A stretch of DNA of 14,029 nt from Clostridia bacterium (GTDB lineage Bacteria; Bacillota; Clostridia; Oscillospirales; Butyricicoccaceae). Within the stretch, counting starts at the first letter, position 1. Each line of letters begins with the position of its first letter. Location: NCBI GenBank assembly GCA_017560175.1, contig JAFYOK010000226.1, forward strand, positions 1 to 14,029, given 5' to 3'. Shown here one piece after another: positions 6,493-13,564 of the stretch. Under the pieces are notes generated by a model. The model searched no databases, was not told the DNA's origin, and worked only from the letters and a program-made list of their open reading frames with translations. The position numbers were made by a program, and so were the translations under genes.

Positions 6493-6518
6493 ATACCTGT
6501 GGGTCGGCCACAGGTCAA
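6490..6518 (-). promoter_or_regulatory. promoter of the riboswitch-S component operon
   Basis: On the - strand TTGACC (6518-6513) and TATATT (6495-6490) are separated by exactly 17 bases. Transcription would start near 6483, about 16 bases before the aptamer. The -35 lies in the inverted repeat at the end of the molybdoenzyme gene, and the spacer itself is a 7-bp hairpin sequence. Confidence 0.72.
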
Positions 6519-6540
6519 GGCTCTTTTACAGAGCCTTGAC
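6496..6540 (-). repeat. two abutting inverted repeats at the end of the molybdoenzyme gene
   Basis: The first is a 10-bp perfect stem (6540-6531 with 6523-6514) whose loop contains the stop codon TAA of the catalytic subunit. The second is a 7-bp stem CCTGTGG/CCACAGG (6514-6508 with 6502-6496). They share base 6514. A good T run is lacking, so they could be a weak terminator, an mRNA 3' stabiliser, or part of the promoter region they overlap. Confidence 0.75.
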
Positions 6541-9342
6541 TTCAACCAGGTTGGTATGCTGGGGGTTGCCCTTGGCCAGAGGAGTGGGGCGGCGGTCGGT
6601 CAGGACGTTGATGGAGCCGCGTTTATCAGTGCCATCCTTGTCGGGGTTGTACCATGCGCCCTGGGCGATGGCGACAACACCGCGAACAATACGGTCGGTG
6701 ACCAGAACGGGCATACGGATGTGGCCGCGGTCATTCCAGACTTCGGCCAGATCACCTGTGCGCAGGCCGCGGGCAGCTGCATCGTCGGGATGGATCCACA
6801 TACGCTGGGGATCGGTCTCTTCCATCCAGGGGTTGTTGTCGTGGACAGAATGGCAGCGGCGCTTGGTGTGCCAGCCGATCAGCTGCAGAGGGTATTTCTC
6901 ACGCAGAGGATCATGAGGGCCTTCGGGACAGGGAACATAGATGGGCAGCGCAGGGATCTCTGCAGGATTCTCAAAGTCGGCCAGACGCTGGGAATAGATC
7001 TCGATCTTGCCCGAAGGTGTCTTGAAGGGGTGATGTTCAGGATCGCGGATCTGGTCGGCGTAGGCGATGTAGGTCTTGGGATTCTTGTAAGTATAGCCGC
7101 CGTTAGCCTTGAACGCAGCATAGGGAGGCAGTTCGGGTTCCTGTTTGCGGAGGCCGTTATAAATATCCTCCAACCACTGTTCACGGGTCTCGCGGCCTTC
7201 CGACCATGCTTCCCACAGGCCCAGACGATGGGCAACATCAGAGATCCAATGGTATTCGTCGCGGCAGCCGAAGATGGGTTCGATGACGCGATTGTGGTGG
7301 AGCAGATAATGTCCCTGGCGCCAGGGGCCGGCCATATTGTCTTCTTCCAGGAAGGAAGTGCCGGGCAGCAGGATATCGGCAAACTTGGCACTGGGGGTCA
7401 TAAAGACATCGGTGCAGAGAATGAACTCACACTTGCTTTCGTCCTGCAGGACCTCGATGGTATGGTTGATATCGGAATGCTGATTGATGAGGGTATTGCC
7501 GGCCAGATTGAAGAGCATCTTGATGTCGGTGTCCAGCTGCTCAACGCCCTGGATATGATCCTTCTTTCGGGTCATCTGTGCGCCGCGCTCGATGGCTTCG
7601 AGCCACATAAAGACCGAGATGGTGGCCTTGTAGGGGCGGTCGCCGATGGGGAAACCGGGCTGGGCTTCTTCCTTGGACATACCGACACCGGCTGCGCCGC
7701 CGCCGGGGATACCGATGTTGCCGGTCAGCGCGGTCAGTGCAGCGATGGCACGTACCGTCTGCTCGCCGTTGCCGATGCGCTGGGCACCCAGACCGGGCAG
7801 GATGCAGGCAGGTTTGGTGGTGGCATATTCACGGGCCAGAGCACGAATGACATCGGCAGGGATGCCGGTGATGGGTTCGGCCCATTCGGGTGTCTTGGCA
7901 ATGCCGTCGATGCCGCCGAAGATGTAATTCTTAAAGTTTTGGCTCTTATCAGAGCCTTCAGGCATGTGGGCTTCATCAAAGCCCAGGCAGAAGCGATCCA
8001 TGAAAGATTGATCCTGCAGGCCCTCTTCCCAGATGACATAGGCCATGGCATTGGCCAGAGCACCGTCGGTGGAGGGAACGATGGGGATCCACTGGTCGGC
8101 AAAGGACAGGGCGCTGTCGCTGTTTCGGGGGTCGATGACGATGACCTTGGCACCCTTCTTTCTGGCTTGTACGATCATATAGCTCAGCTGGGGAGAGAAG
8201 ATGGTCTCGGTGGGGTTGTGGGCCCAGAGAATGAGCAGTTTGGTATTGAGCAGGTCTTCGACGCTGTTGCCGCTCATGTTGTCGCCGTAGATGTAGGGGG
8301 TGACATACTGGGCACAGGCCGAGCTGTAGGAACCGAAGAGATCGACATAGCCGCCGTCCAGATTGAGCAGACGCTTGGTCAGGCGGTCGGGACGGATGAC
8401 GGCACTGATGCCTGTGCCGTAGTTGACATAGCGCGCGCCGACGCCATATTTGTCACGGATGCGCACCCATTCGGCAGTGATGAGGTCGGCAGCTTCTTCC
8501 CAGCTGATGCGGGTGAAGCGGCCTTCGCCGCGCTTGCCGATACGCTTCATGGGATAGCGCAGACGCTGGCCGGTCATATAGGTGCGGCGATAGCCGCGGC
8601 CGCGGACACAGGCGCGGATGGAGGGGTCGCCAATGTCGCATCCGGTCTCGACAGCCAGAATGCAGCCATCCTGCTCGGTGGCGTGGACGGCGCACTTGCC
8701 GCCGCAGTTGTTGCGGCCTGCGGTCTTGATGGTGTGGATGGGGCCAGCGGAGATGGCAGCATTGCGGCCGTTTTCATAGGCCTCCCAGCAGAGCAGATGT
8801 TCTTTGCAATCCTCAGGTGTGCAGAGTGCGGCAGGAGAGCAGTCACGGCAGAAGTTGACCAGATGTTCGGCCACGCGCAGGAAAAGAGGGGTGTCGGAAT
8901 GGGCTTTGATGCCATCGGCGACGGTGCGGACGGTATCCAGCAGATAAAGCGCAATGAACTCATCCAGCGCGTCGATATAGTCTTTGGCGTTTTCTGCATC
9001 ATGGAGGGCGCAGGCCAACAGGTAAGCGGCAAAGCGCAGCTGCTGGCCGATGTAGTCGGGGGGATTGCCGTCCATGGCCACGGGGGTATAGCCCCAATGG
9101 CGGTAGAAGCGAAGGACTTCCAGGGTGGTCTCATCCAGCAGGCTGCCCTGCTCGTACTTGCAGGTGGATGCCCACAGGGGGATGTAGATGTCGGCATGGA
9201 CACCCATGAAGAGCTCCTGGTATTCCTGCTGCAGATCGGAAGGATCTTCGGGATAGCCCTCCTCCTGCCAACCGGCAAAATGGGTGAAGAAGTTCGAAAG
9301 ACGGCTGGTATGGAGCCAGCGGCTCAGCAGATTAACATTCAT
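6526..9342 (-). CDS. TorD-like chaperone domain fused to DMSO-reductase-family molybdopterin catalytic subunit
   Basis: A 938-aa two-part protein. Residues about 1-165 look like a TorD/DmsD chaperone (LQQEYQELFMGVHADIY, VLRFYRHWGY, PPDYIGQQLRFAAYLL). A cysteine-rich linker follows (Cys 165, 168, 174, 179, 185). From about 205 it is a complete bis-pterin oxidoreductase: RNNCGGKC and ACVRGRGYRR (Cys 213, 217, 245), YPMKRIGKRGEGRFTRISWEE, YGTG, LFGSYSSA with Ser 340 at the position of the DmsA molybdenum-ligating serine, LLILWAHNPTET, and a C-terminal cofactor-binding domain (LQLIGWHTKRRCHS, WIHPDDAAARGL, 'VVAIAQGAWY'). The first cysteine of the usual four-cysteine cluster motif is absent (Ala 208-Gly 209). 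There is no Tat signal, so it is predicted cytosolic. The substrate is unknown; S- or N-oxides are typical for this subfamily. Its start overlaps the electron-transfer gene by 11 bases, with AGGAG 9 bases upstream. Confidence 0.92.
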   Translation of the reverse strand: MNVNLLSRWLHTSRLSNFFTHFAGWQEEGYPEDPSDLQQEYQELFMGVHADIYIPLWASTCKYEQGSLLDETTLEVLRFYRHWGYTPVAMDGNPPDYIGQQLRFAAYLLACALHDAENAKDYIDALDEFIALYLLDTVRTVADGIKAHSDTPLFLRVAEHLVNFCRDCSPAALCTPEDCKEHLLCWEAYENGRNAAISAGPIHTIKTAGRNNCGGKCAVHATEQDGCILAVETGCDIGDPSIRACVRGRGYRRTYMTGQRLRYPMKRIGKRGEGRFTRISWEEAADLITAEWVRIRDKYGVGARYVNYGTGISAVIRPDRLTKRLLNLDGGYVDLFGSYSSACAQYVTPYIYGDNMSGNSVEDLLNTKLLILWAHNPTETIFSPQLSYMIVQARKKGAKVIVIDPRNSDSALSFADQWIPIVPSTDGALANAMAYVIWEEGLQDQSFMDRFCLGFDEAHMPEGSDKSQNFKNYIFGGIDGIAKTPEWAEPITGIPADVIRALAREYATTKPACILPGLGAQRIGNGEQTVRAIAALTALTGNIGIPGGGAAGVGMSKEEAQPGFPIGDRPYKATISVFMWLEAIERGAQMTRKKDHIQGVEQLDTDIKMLFNLAGNTLINQHSDINHTIEVLQDESKCEFILCTDVFMTPSAKFADILLPGTSFLEEDNMAGPWRQGHYLLHHNRVIEPIFGCRDEYHWISDVAHRLGLWEAWSEGRETREQWLEDIYNGLRKQEPELPPYAAFKANGGYTYKNPKTYIAYADQIRDPEHHPFKTPSGKIEIYSQRLADFENPAEIPALPIYVPCPEGPHDPLREKYPLQLIGWHTKRRCHSVHDNNPWMEETDPQRMWIHPDDAAARGLRTGDLAEVWNDRGHIRMPVLVTDRIVRGVVAIAQGAWYNPDKDGTDKRGSINVLTDRRPTPLAKGNPQHTNLVEVKAL

Positions 9343-11143
9343 GGAACTTGGCTCCTTTCTCGCAAAGGGCGGCAGAGAGTGTGGTTACGGTATGGCCTTC
9401 CAGAACGGCCTGTTCGAGTGTCGCCATGGCCGAAAGATCGCCCAGCAGGGCAGCGCCGCAGATACGATCATCCTTCAGACAGAGGGTCAGGTCGGCGTCT
9501 GTGCGGCCTTCGGTTCTGGGATTGACGAAGAAACGATCGAGGTCGCCCTTCAGATGATAGTGACGGAAGGAATAGGATTCAGCACTCAGCTTACCCATAT
9601 CGCCAATGACCATCAAAGAGGTGTCGGCGGTATGGATCATGGCAGGTTCGGGGATGGCGGTATAGCATACATCACCGCCAAGGGCATTGATGCCGGCAAT
9701 GCGGCCCTGTTCGATGCTCTGCAGCCATGTGGCAGCGCTGGAAGAGGCACAATCGCCGCAGGCCAGAATGTCAGGATGATTGGTATACAGATGCGCATCG
9801 ACAGCAACTGTACGATCGGCGGCCAGTCCGGCTGCCTTTGCAAGGCTTGCGTTGGCACGGTAGCCGGTAGAGAGGATGACGAGGTCGGCAGGATAGCTGC
9901 GTCCATCGTTCAGCAGCACGCGATCCTTTTCGATGGCTGCGATCTGTACACCGGTGTCTACCTTGATACCCTTGGCCTCGATAGCGGTACGGAGATTTGT
10001 GGCGGTATGGGCATCGAGAATGCGGCCCAACAGCTGGTCGACCATATCGAGGACGGTGACCGACAAGCCGGCCTTGTGCATCTCCCAGGCCAGCTCCAGG
10101 CCGGTGATGCCGCCGCCGATGACAACGGCGCTTTCGTCGGTCATCATGGCTTTGCGGAGGGCGGTCAGGTCGGTATCATAACGCAGGGTGTAGACATGGG
10201 GCAGGTCATGGCCTGGGATAGGAGGGACAAAACATTCCATGCCCAGAGCATAGATGCACTTGTCATAGGATACGGTGCGGCCATCGGCCAGCGTGACGGT
10301 ATGTGCATCGGCATCCAGAGCGGAGATCTCGGCACAGATATAATGAACATGGGCTTTCATCCAATCCTCATCCACGATGGGATAGCGATTGATGGCAAAG
10401 CTGCGAAGCAGGCCCTTGGACAGCAGAGGACGGGCATAGGGCAGACGCTGTTCGCGGGAGATCATGGTGATTTTGGCGTGGGGCGCACGGGTGCAGATCT
10501 CCTTTGCAGCCGATACGGCAGCTGCACCGCTGCCAAGGATGACGATATGGCTGCTGTTGTCGGAAAGCGGAGCAATTTCGGTTTCGGCAAGGGTGGGTGC
10601 AGCCGCTTCGGCTGCAGGTTCTGTACCGTTCACCAACAGGCTGGGGCAGGTCATGGCCGGGTCGGGCAGGAAGGGGAGTTCTGCACCGCAGCTGCCGTAC
10701 TGCGCTTTGAGTTCTTCCAAATCGCCGAACTGCAATGCGCGGACAGGGCAGGCATCGACACAGATGGGGTTGCGCCCCTCAGCACGGCGGGCAGCGCAGC
10801 CATCGCATTTCTGTGCATAACCGGTGATAGAGCTGAGGGTGATGGCGCCGTAGGGGCAGCTGTGTACGCAGCGACCGCAGCCGATACAGCGGGTACGGTC
10901 GTGCTGTACGGTGCCGTCTTCGGCTTTATAGAGTGCGCCGTTGGGGCAGACCTCTACACAGGCCGGATGCTGGCAATGGTTGCAGGCACCGCTGAAAAAG
11001 GTCCATCGGCCATCGACCTGTACCGGGGAAACACGGCGGAAAAAGTCGCCGGAAGGCAGGTTGTGTGCCTCCTTGCATCCCATCTGACAGGCGCGGCAGC
11101 CAATGCAGGCGGAAGGATCATAATAAAATCCCATTTGTTTCAT
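9332..11143 (-). CDS. DmsB-like four-cluster ferredoxin fused to FAD/NAD(P)H oxidoreductase
   Basis: A 603-aa fusion. Residues 1-140 are DmsB-like with sixteen cysteines in four groups: CIGCRACQMGC (13-23), CNHCQHPACVEVC (54-66), CIGCGRCVHSC (86-96) and Cys 113, 116, 128, 132. A linker rich in Ala/Pro/Glu (about 160-197) leads to a class-I pyridine-nucleotide oxidoreductase: HIVILGSGAAAVSAA (199-213) for FAD, AVVIGGGITGLELAWEM (339-355) for NAD(P)H, LVILSTGYR (421-429) and DILACGDCAS (458-467). No redox-active CxxxxC is seen, which fits rubredoxin- or nitrite-reductase-type flavoproteins. The likely role is to take electrons from NAD(P)H through FAD and the clusters to the molybdenum subunit encoded next. 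The start at 11143 follows GGAGG by 8 bases; the frame is open upstream but would cross the promoter. Confidence 0.92.
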   Translation of the reverse strand: MKQMGFYYDPSACIGCRACQMGCKEAHNLPSGDFFRRVSPVQVDGRWTFFSGACNHCQHPACVEVCPNGALYKAEDGTVQHDRTRCIGCGRCVHSCPYGAITLSSITGYAQKCDGCAARRAEGRNPICVDACPVRALQFGDLEELKAQYGSCGAELPFLPDPAMTCPSLLVNGTEPAAEAAAPTLAETEIAPLSDNSSHIVILGSGAAAVSAAKEICTRAPHAKITMISREQRLPYARPLLSKGLLRSFAINRYPIVDEDWMKAHVHYICAEISALDADAHTVTLADGRTVSYDKCIYALGMECFVPPIPGHDLPHVYTLRYDTDLTALRKAMMTDESAVVIGGGITGLELAWEMHKAGLSVTVLDMVDQLLGRILDAHTATNLRTAIEAKGIKVDTGVQIAAIEKDRVLLNDGRSYPADLVILSTGYRANASLAKAAGLAADRTVAVDAHLYTNHPDILACGDCASSSAATWLQSIEQGRIAGINALGGDVCYTAIPEPAMIHTADTSLMVIGDMGKLSAESYSFRHYHLKGDLDRFFVNPRTEGRTDADLTLCLKDDRICGAALLGDLSAMATLEQAVLEGHTVTTLSAALCEKGAKFHEC

Positions 11144-11189
11144 AGGGTTTTCCTCCAATGGTTGCAGGTGAATTTCTTCTTTTAATATC

Positions 11190-11218
11190 AGTATAACGGA
11201 AGAGAGAAGTGATTGCAA
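11190..11218 (-). promoter_or_regulatory. promoter of the molybdoenzyme operon
   Basis: On the - strand TTGCAA (11218-11213) and TATACT (11195-11190) are 17 bases apart, giving a leader of about 40 bases before the ATG at 11143. I see no riboswitch-like fold in that short leader, so the enzyme genes are probably not under the switch that controls the downstream transporter. Confidence 0.8.
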
Positions 11219-11236
11219 CGAAATCGGAATGGGCGA

Positions 11237-11266
11237 TTGTTCATTTTGAAGAGAATATGGTATAAT
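11237..11266 (+). promoter_or_regulatory. promoter of the macro-domain gene
   Basis: A perfect TATAAT (11261-11266) preceded by TGG, an extended -10, with TTGTTC (11237-11242) at 18-base spacing. It is divergent from the molybdoenzyme promoter, with about 18 bases between the two -35 boxes. Confidence 0.75.
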
Positions 11267-11297
11267 GAGGACAAATGAAAAACAGGAGGGAAGAACC

Positions 11298-12287
11298 ATG
11301 CCCTTACAGATCATACGTAACGATATTACAAAGGTGCAGGTCGATGCCATTGTCAATGCAGCCAACAATACGCTGCTGGGCGGCGGCGGTGTCGACGGCG
11401 CCATCCATCGTGCTGCAGGCCCGGGATTGCTGGCCGAATGCCGCACACTGAACGGCTGTGCCACCGGCGAGGCAAAAATCACCGGCGGCTATGACCTGCC
11501 CTGCAAATATGTCATCCATACCGTCGGCCCCATCTGGCAGGACGGCCATCACAGAGAGCGGGAACTGCTGGTGTCCTGCTATAGGAAGAGCCTGGAACTG
11601 GCAAAGGCCAACGGTTGTGAAACGGTGGCTTTTCCCTTGATTTCGGCAGGTGTCTATGGCTATCCCAAGGCAGAGGCGCTTCACGTCGCCATCGAGACCA
11701 TCGGCGGTTTTTTGCTGGAAAACGATATGACCGTCTACATCGTCGTTTTTGACCGTACGGTTTTCAATTTCAGCACCAAACTCTTTGCCGATATTGCCGA
11801 ATATATCGATGATCGTTACGTGGATACCCACAGTGATGCACGCAGAGAGCGGCTGCGCATGGAATGTGTCTGTGCACCTATGGCTGCGGCAAAAGGTATG
11901 GTTGCTTCGACTTCGCTGACCGATATGCTGAAAGATATGGATGCAGGCTTTTCGGAAACCCTGCTGAACCTCATCGATCGCAGCGGCAAAAAGGACAGCG
12001 AGATTTATAAGAAGGCCAACATCGACCGCAAACTCTTTTCCAAGATCCGTAAGGATCCCGGATATCACCCCTCCAAAACGACAGCTATTGCATTGGCAAT
12101 CGCGCTGGAGCTGGATCTGGAGCAGACAAAGGATCTGATCGCTCGTGCCGGTTATACGCTTACCCACAGCAGTCATTTTGATATCATCATTGAGTTTTTT
12201 ATTCAGAATAAAGACTATGATGTTTTCAGAATCAATGAGGTACTTTTTGGCTATGACCAGAGTTTGCTTGGGAATATGAAAGAATAA
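11298..12287 (+). CDS. macro-domain protein with a helical C-terminal domain
   Basis: A 329-aa protein. The N-terminal macro domain (about 1-170) has the ADP-ribose-binding signature IVNAANNTLLGGGGVDGAIH (18-37), followed by RAAGPGLL, then VIHTVGPIW and FPLISAGVYGYP (112-123), as in MacroD/YmdB-type enzymes that remove O-acetyl or ADP-ribose groups. The second part (about 205-329) has FSETLLNLIDRSGKKDSE, KKANIDRKLFSKIRKDPGY, PSKTTAIALAIALEL and ARAGYTLTHSS, a helical, Xre-like domain that I recall from other Firmicute proteins but cannot name. It could bind nucleic acid or act as a sensor; that is inference. G+C falls along the gene (about 62% in 11341-11400 against 27% in 12181-12240, counted by hand). 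AGGAGG lies 8 bases before ATG 11298. It has its own promoter and terminator. Confidence 0.88.
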   Translation: MPLQIIRNDITKVQVDAIVNAANNTLLGGGGVDGAIHRAAGPGLLAECRTLNGCATGEAKITGGYDLPCKYVIHTVGPIWQDGHHRERELLVSCYRKSLELAKANGCETVAFPLISAGVYGYPKAEALHVAIETIGGFLLENDMTVYIVVFDRTVFNFSTKLFADIAEYIDDRYVDTHSDARRERLRMECVCAPMAAAKGMVASTSLTDMLKDMDAGFSETLLNLIDRSGKKDSEIYKKANIDRKLFSKIRKDPGYHPSKTTAIALAIALELDLEQTKDLIARAGYTLTHSSHFDIIIEFFIQNKDYDVFRINEVLFGYDQSLLGNMKE

Positions 12288-12291
12288 AAAC

Positions 12292-12319
12292 AATGCCCCA
12301 ATCGTATGATTGGGGCATT
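12292..12319. terminator. bidirectional intrinsic terminator
   Basis: A 12-bp perfect stem (12292-12303 with 12308-12319) with loop GTAT, lying between the stops of the convergent macro-domain gene (12287) and yaaA (12326). Confidence 0.9.
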
Positions 12320-12325
12320 TCTGCA

Positions 12326-13075
12326 TTATTTCTCCAACAGGAAAATATAATTGTTTTCGTTGGAATACTTTTCGGAAAAGTGGTAGTTCAGACGATTGAA
12401 GACTTTGGCATCTTCGGGGGAATCGATGTTATTCTCGGCAAGGAAGCCTACCATTTCGCCGCGGGCCATCTTGCATAATGTACCCTTTTCGATGATTTTG
12501 CCATTCTCCTGCAGTTCGCCGAAGGTGCAGGTGATCATGCGGGTATCTTTGGGCAGATGTCTGGAGATACATTGGCTGTATTCCTTGGAAGCCAGATTGA
12601 AAATGGTGTCGGTCTCGCTGCACAGGGATTCTGCAAGGCTGCTGCCCCAGTAAGCATAGAGGTCTTTATGTTCGCCCATTTTCAGCTTGGCGCCCATTTC
12701 CAGACGATAGGGCACAACACCGTCAAAGGGACGCAGCAGACCGTAGAAACCCGACAGAATACGCAGATGCTGTTGGGCATATTCAAACTCACGATCGCTG
12801 AATACACCGGGGGCCATGTACTGATACTGGATGCCTTCATAAGCCAGGATGGCCGGGGTCAGGTTTTTGCGGAGATCCATGGTCTGCAAACGATCAAAGT
12901 TGAGCTGCGCGATCTGATCGTTGCATTTCCAGAGGTTCTTCAGTTCGGTATAGGACATAGAACGCAGCGTATCGGCAAGGGTCTGGCTGCGGTCAAGGAA
13001 ACGGGGAAGGTCGCGCCAGGCAAGGCTGTCGACATCGACCTTCATCTTTTTGGCAGGAGAAATGATCAGCTTCAT
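12326..13075 (-). CDS. yaaA: YaaA-family peroxide stress protein
   Basis: A 249-aa cytosolic protein covering the full YaaA (formerly DUF328/UPF0246) length. It opens with MKLIISPAKKM, the family hallmark, and has ILAYEGIQYQYMAP, LRILSGFYGLLRPFDGVVPYRLEMG, YWGSSLAE, FNLASKEYS, 'ITCTFGELQENGKIIEKG' and the C-terminal MARGEMVGFLAEN. In E. coli YaaA limits damage from hydrogen peroxide by lowering free intracellular iron and can bind DNA; the same role here is inferred from family. The ATG at 13075 lies 3 bases after the stop of the rhodanese-like gene, and its GAGGTGG site lies inside that gene's last codons, so translation is coupled. The terminator at 12292-12319 ends the pair. Confidence 0.93.
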   Translation of the reverse strand: MKLIISPAKKMKVDVDSLAWRDLPRFLDRSQTLADTLRSMSYTELKNLWKCNDQIAQLNFDRLQTMDLRKNLTPAILAYEGIQYQYMAPGVFSDREFEYAQQHLRILSGFYGLLRPFDGVVPYRLEMGAKLKMGEHKDLYAYWGSSLAESLCSETDTIFNLASKEYSQCISRHLPKDTRMITCTFGELQENGKIIEKGTLCKMARGEMVGFLAENNIDSPEDAKVFNRLNYHFSEKYSNENNYIFLLEK

Positions 13076-13078
13076 GGT

Positions 13079-13450
13079 TTATTCCACCTCATAGGGCCAG
13101 GTATTGATGCCGCCGAACTCATAAACGGCAGTATAGCCGAGATCGGCCAGGGCTTCCGAAGCCGTCTTGCTGCGGTTGCCGCTGCGGCAGTAGACCAGTA
13201 CGGTGGAATCAAGGGCGGGGATGACAGCGGCCGCGGTGTCTTTGTCAATGGTGTCGACGGGCAGCAGCAGAGCATTGGGGATATGGCCGCTGTCGAACTC
13301 GTATTTTTCGCGTACATCGAGAATGATGACCGATTGGGTGTCCATCATTTCCTTGGCGGTGTCCTGATCGATCTGGGTATAAGTGGCCTTGCTTCCGCAG
13401 CCGGTGCAGAGCAGCAGAAGAAACAGGAAAAGGGAAAGCAGTCGTTTCAT
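13079..13450 (-). CDS. rhodanese-like lipoprotein
   Basis: A 123-aa secreted lipoprotein. The N terminus is a short signal peptide with a long leucine/phenylalanine core and LLCTGC, where Cys 18 would be lipidated; the -3 residue is Cys rather than the usual Leu, so the lipobox is slightly atypical. The rest is one rhodanese domain: SVIILDVREKYEFDSGHIPN (40-59), the active-site loop VYCRSGNRS with Cys 88, and YEFGGINTWPYE at the end. Rhodanese domains carry sulfur as a cysteine persulfide; the substrate on the outer face of the membrane is unknown. AAGGAG lies 7 bases before the ATG. It is the first gene of a tight pair with yaaA, a combination that hints at redox or sulfur stress. Confidence 0.9.
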   Translation of the reverse strand: MKRLLSLFLFLLLLCTGCGSKATYTQIDQDTAKEMMDTQSVIILDVREKYEFDSGHIPNALLLPVDTIDKDTAAAVIPALDSTVLVYCRSGNRSKTASEALADLGYTAVYEFGGINTWPYEVE

Positions 13451-13480
13451 GGTAATGCTCCTTTGTATGAGGTTGGTTTT

Positions 13481-13510
13481 ACTTTACCATAGAAAGGCCA
13501 AAAAGGGCAA
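13481..13510 (-). promoter_or_regulatory. promoter of the rhodanese-yaaA operon
   Basis: On the - strand TTGCCC (13510-13505) and TAAAGT (13486-13481) at 18-base spacing, with TGG before the -10 (extended -10). It lies 31 bases before the ATG and back to back with the promoter of the next gene. Confidence 0.6.
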
Positions 13511-13513
13511 CAG

Positions 13514-13542
13514 TTGCGTAGATGTAAAGATATTGATATGAT
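13514..13542 (+). promoter_or_regulatory. promoter of the truncated unknown gene
   Basis: TTGCGT (13514-13519) and TATGAT (13537-13542) at 17-base spacing. Transcription would start near 13549, only about 16 bases before the ATG, so the leader holds little more than the ribosome binding site. Confidence 0.72.
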
Positions 13543-13564
13543 GAAAGAAAGGGAGGGGAGACTT

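Noticed and set aside
6496..6540. Tandem hairpins as a canonical intrinsic terminator of the molybdoenzyme operon
   Set aside because: No T run follows the first stem, and the second is followed by TATATTGTAG, which serves better as a -10 region. They are listed as inverted repeats.
6409..9525. A 1038-codon open frame on the + strand opposite the molybdoenzyme gene
   Set aside because: It mirrors the codon bias of the real - strand gene, lacks a ribosome binding site at its start and gives low-complexity Gly/Asp/Ala-rich protein with no recognisable domain.
9284..11185. A 633-codon open frame on the + strand opposite the ferredoxin-flavoprotein gene
   Set aside because: It is the antisense shadow of a clearly conserved gene and crosses that gene's start region.
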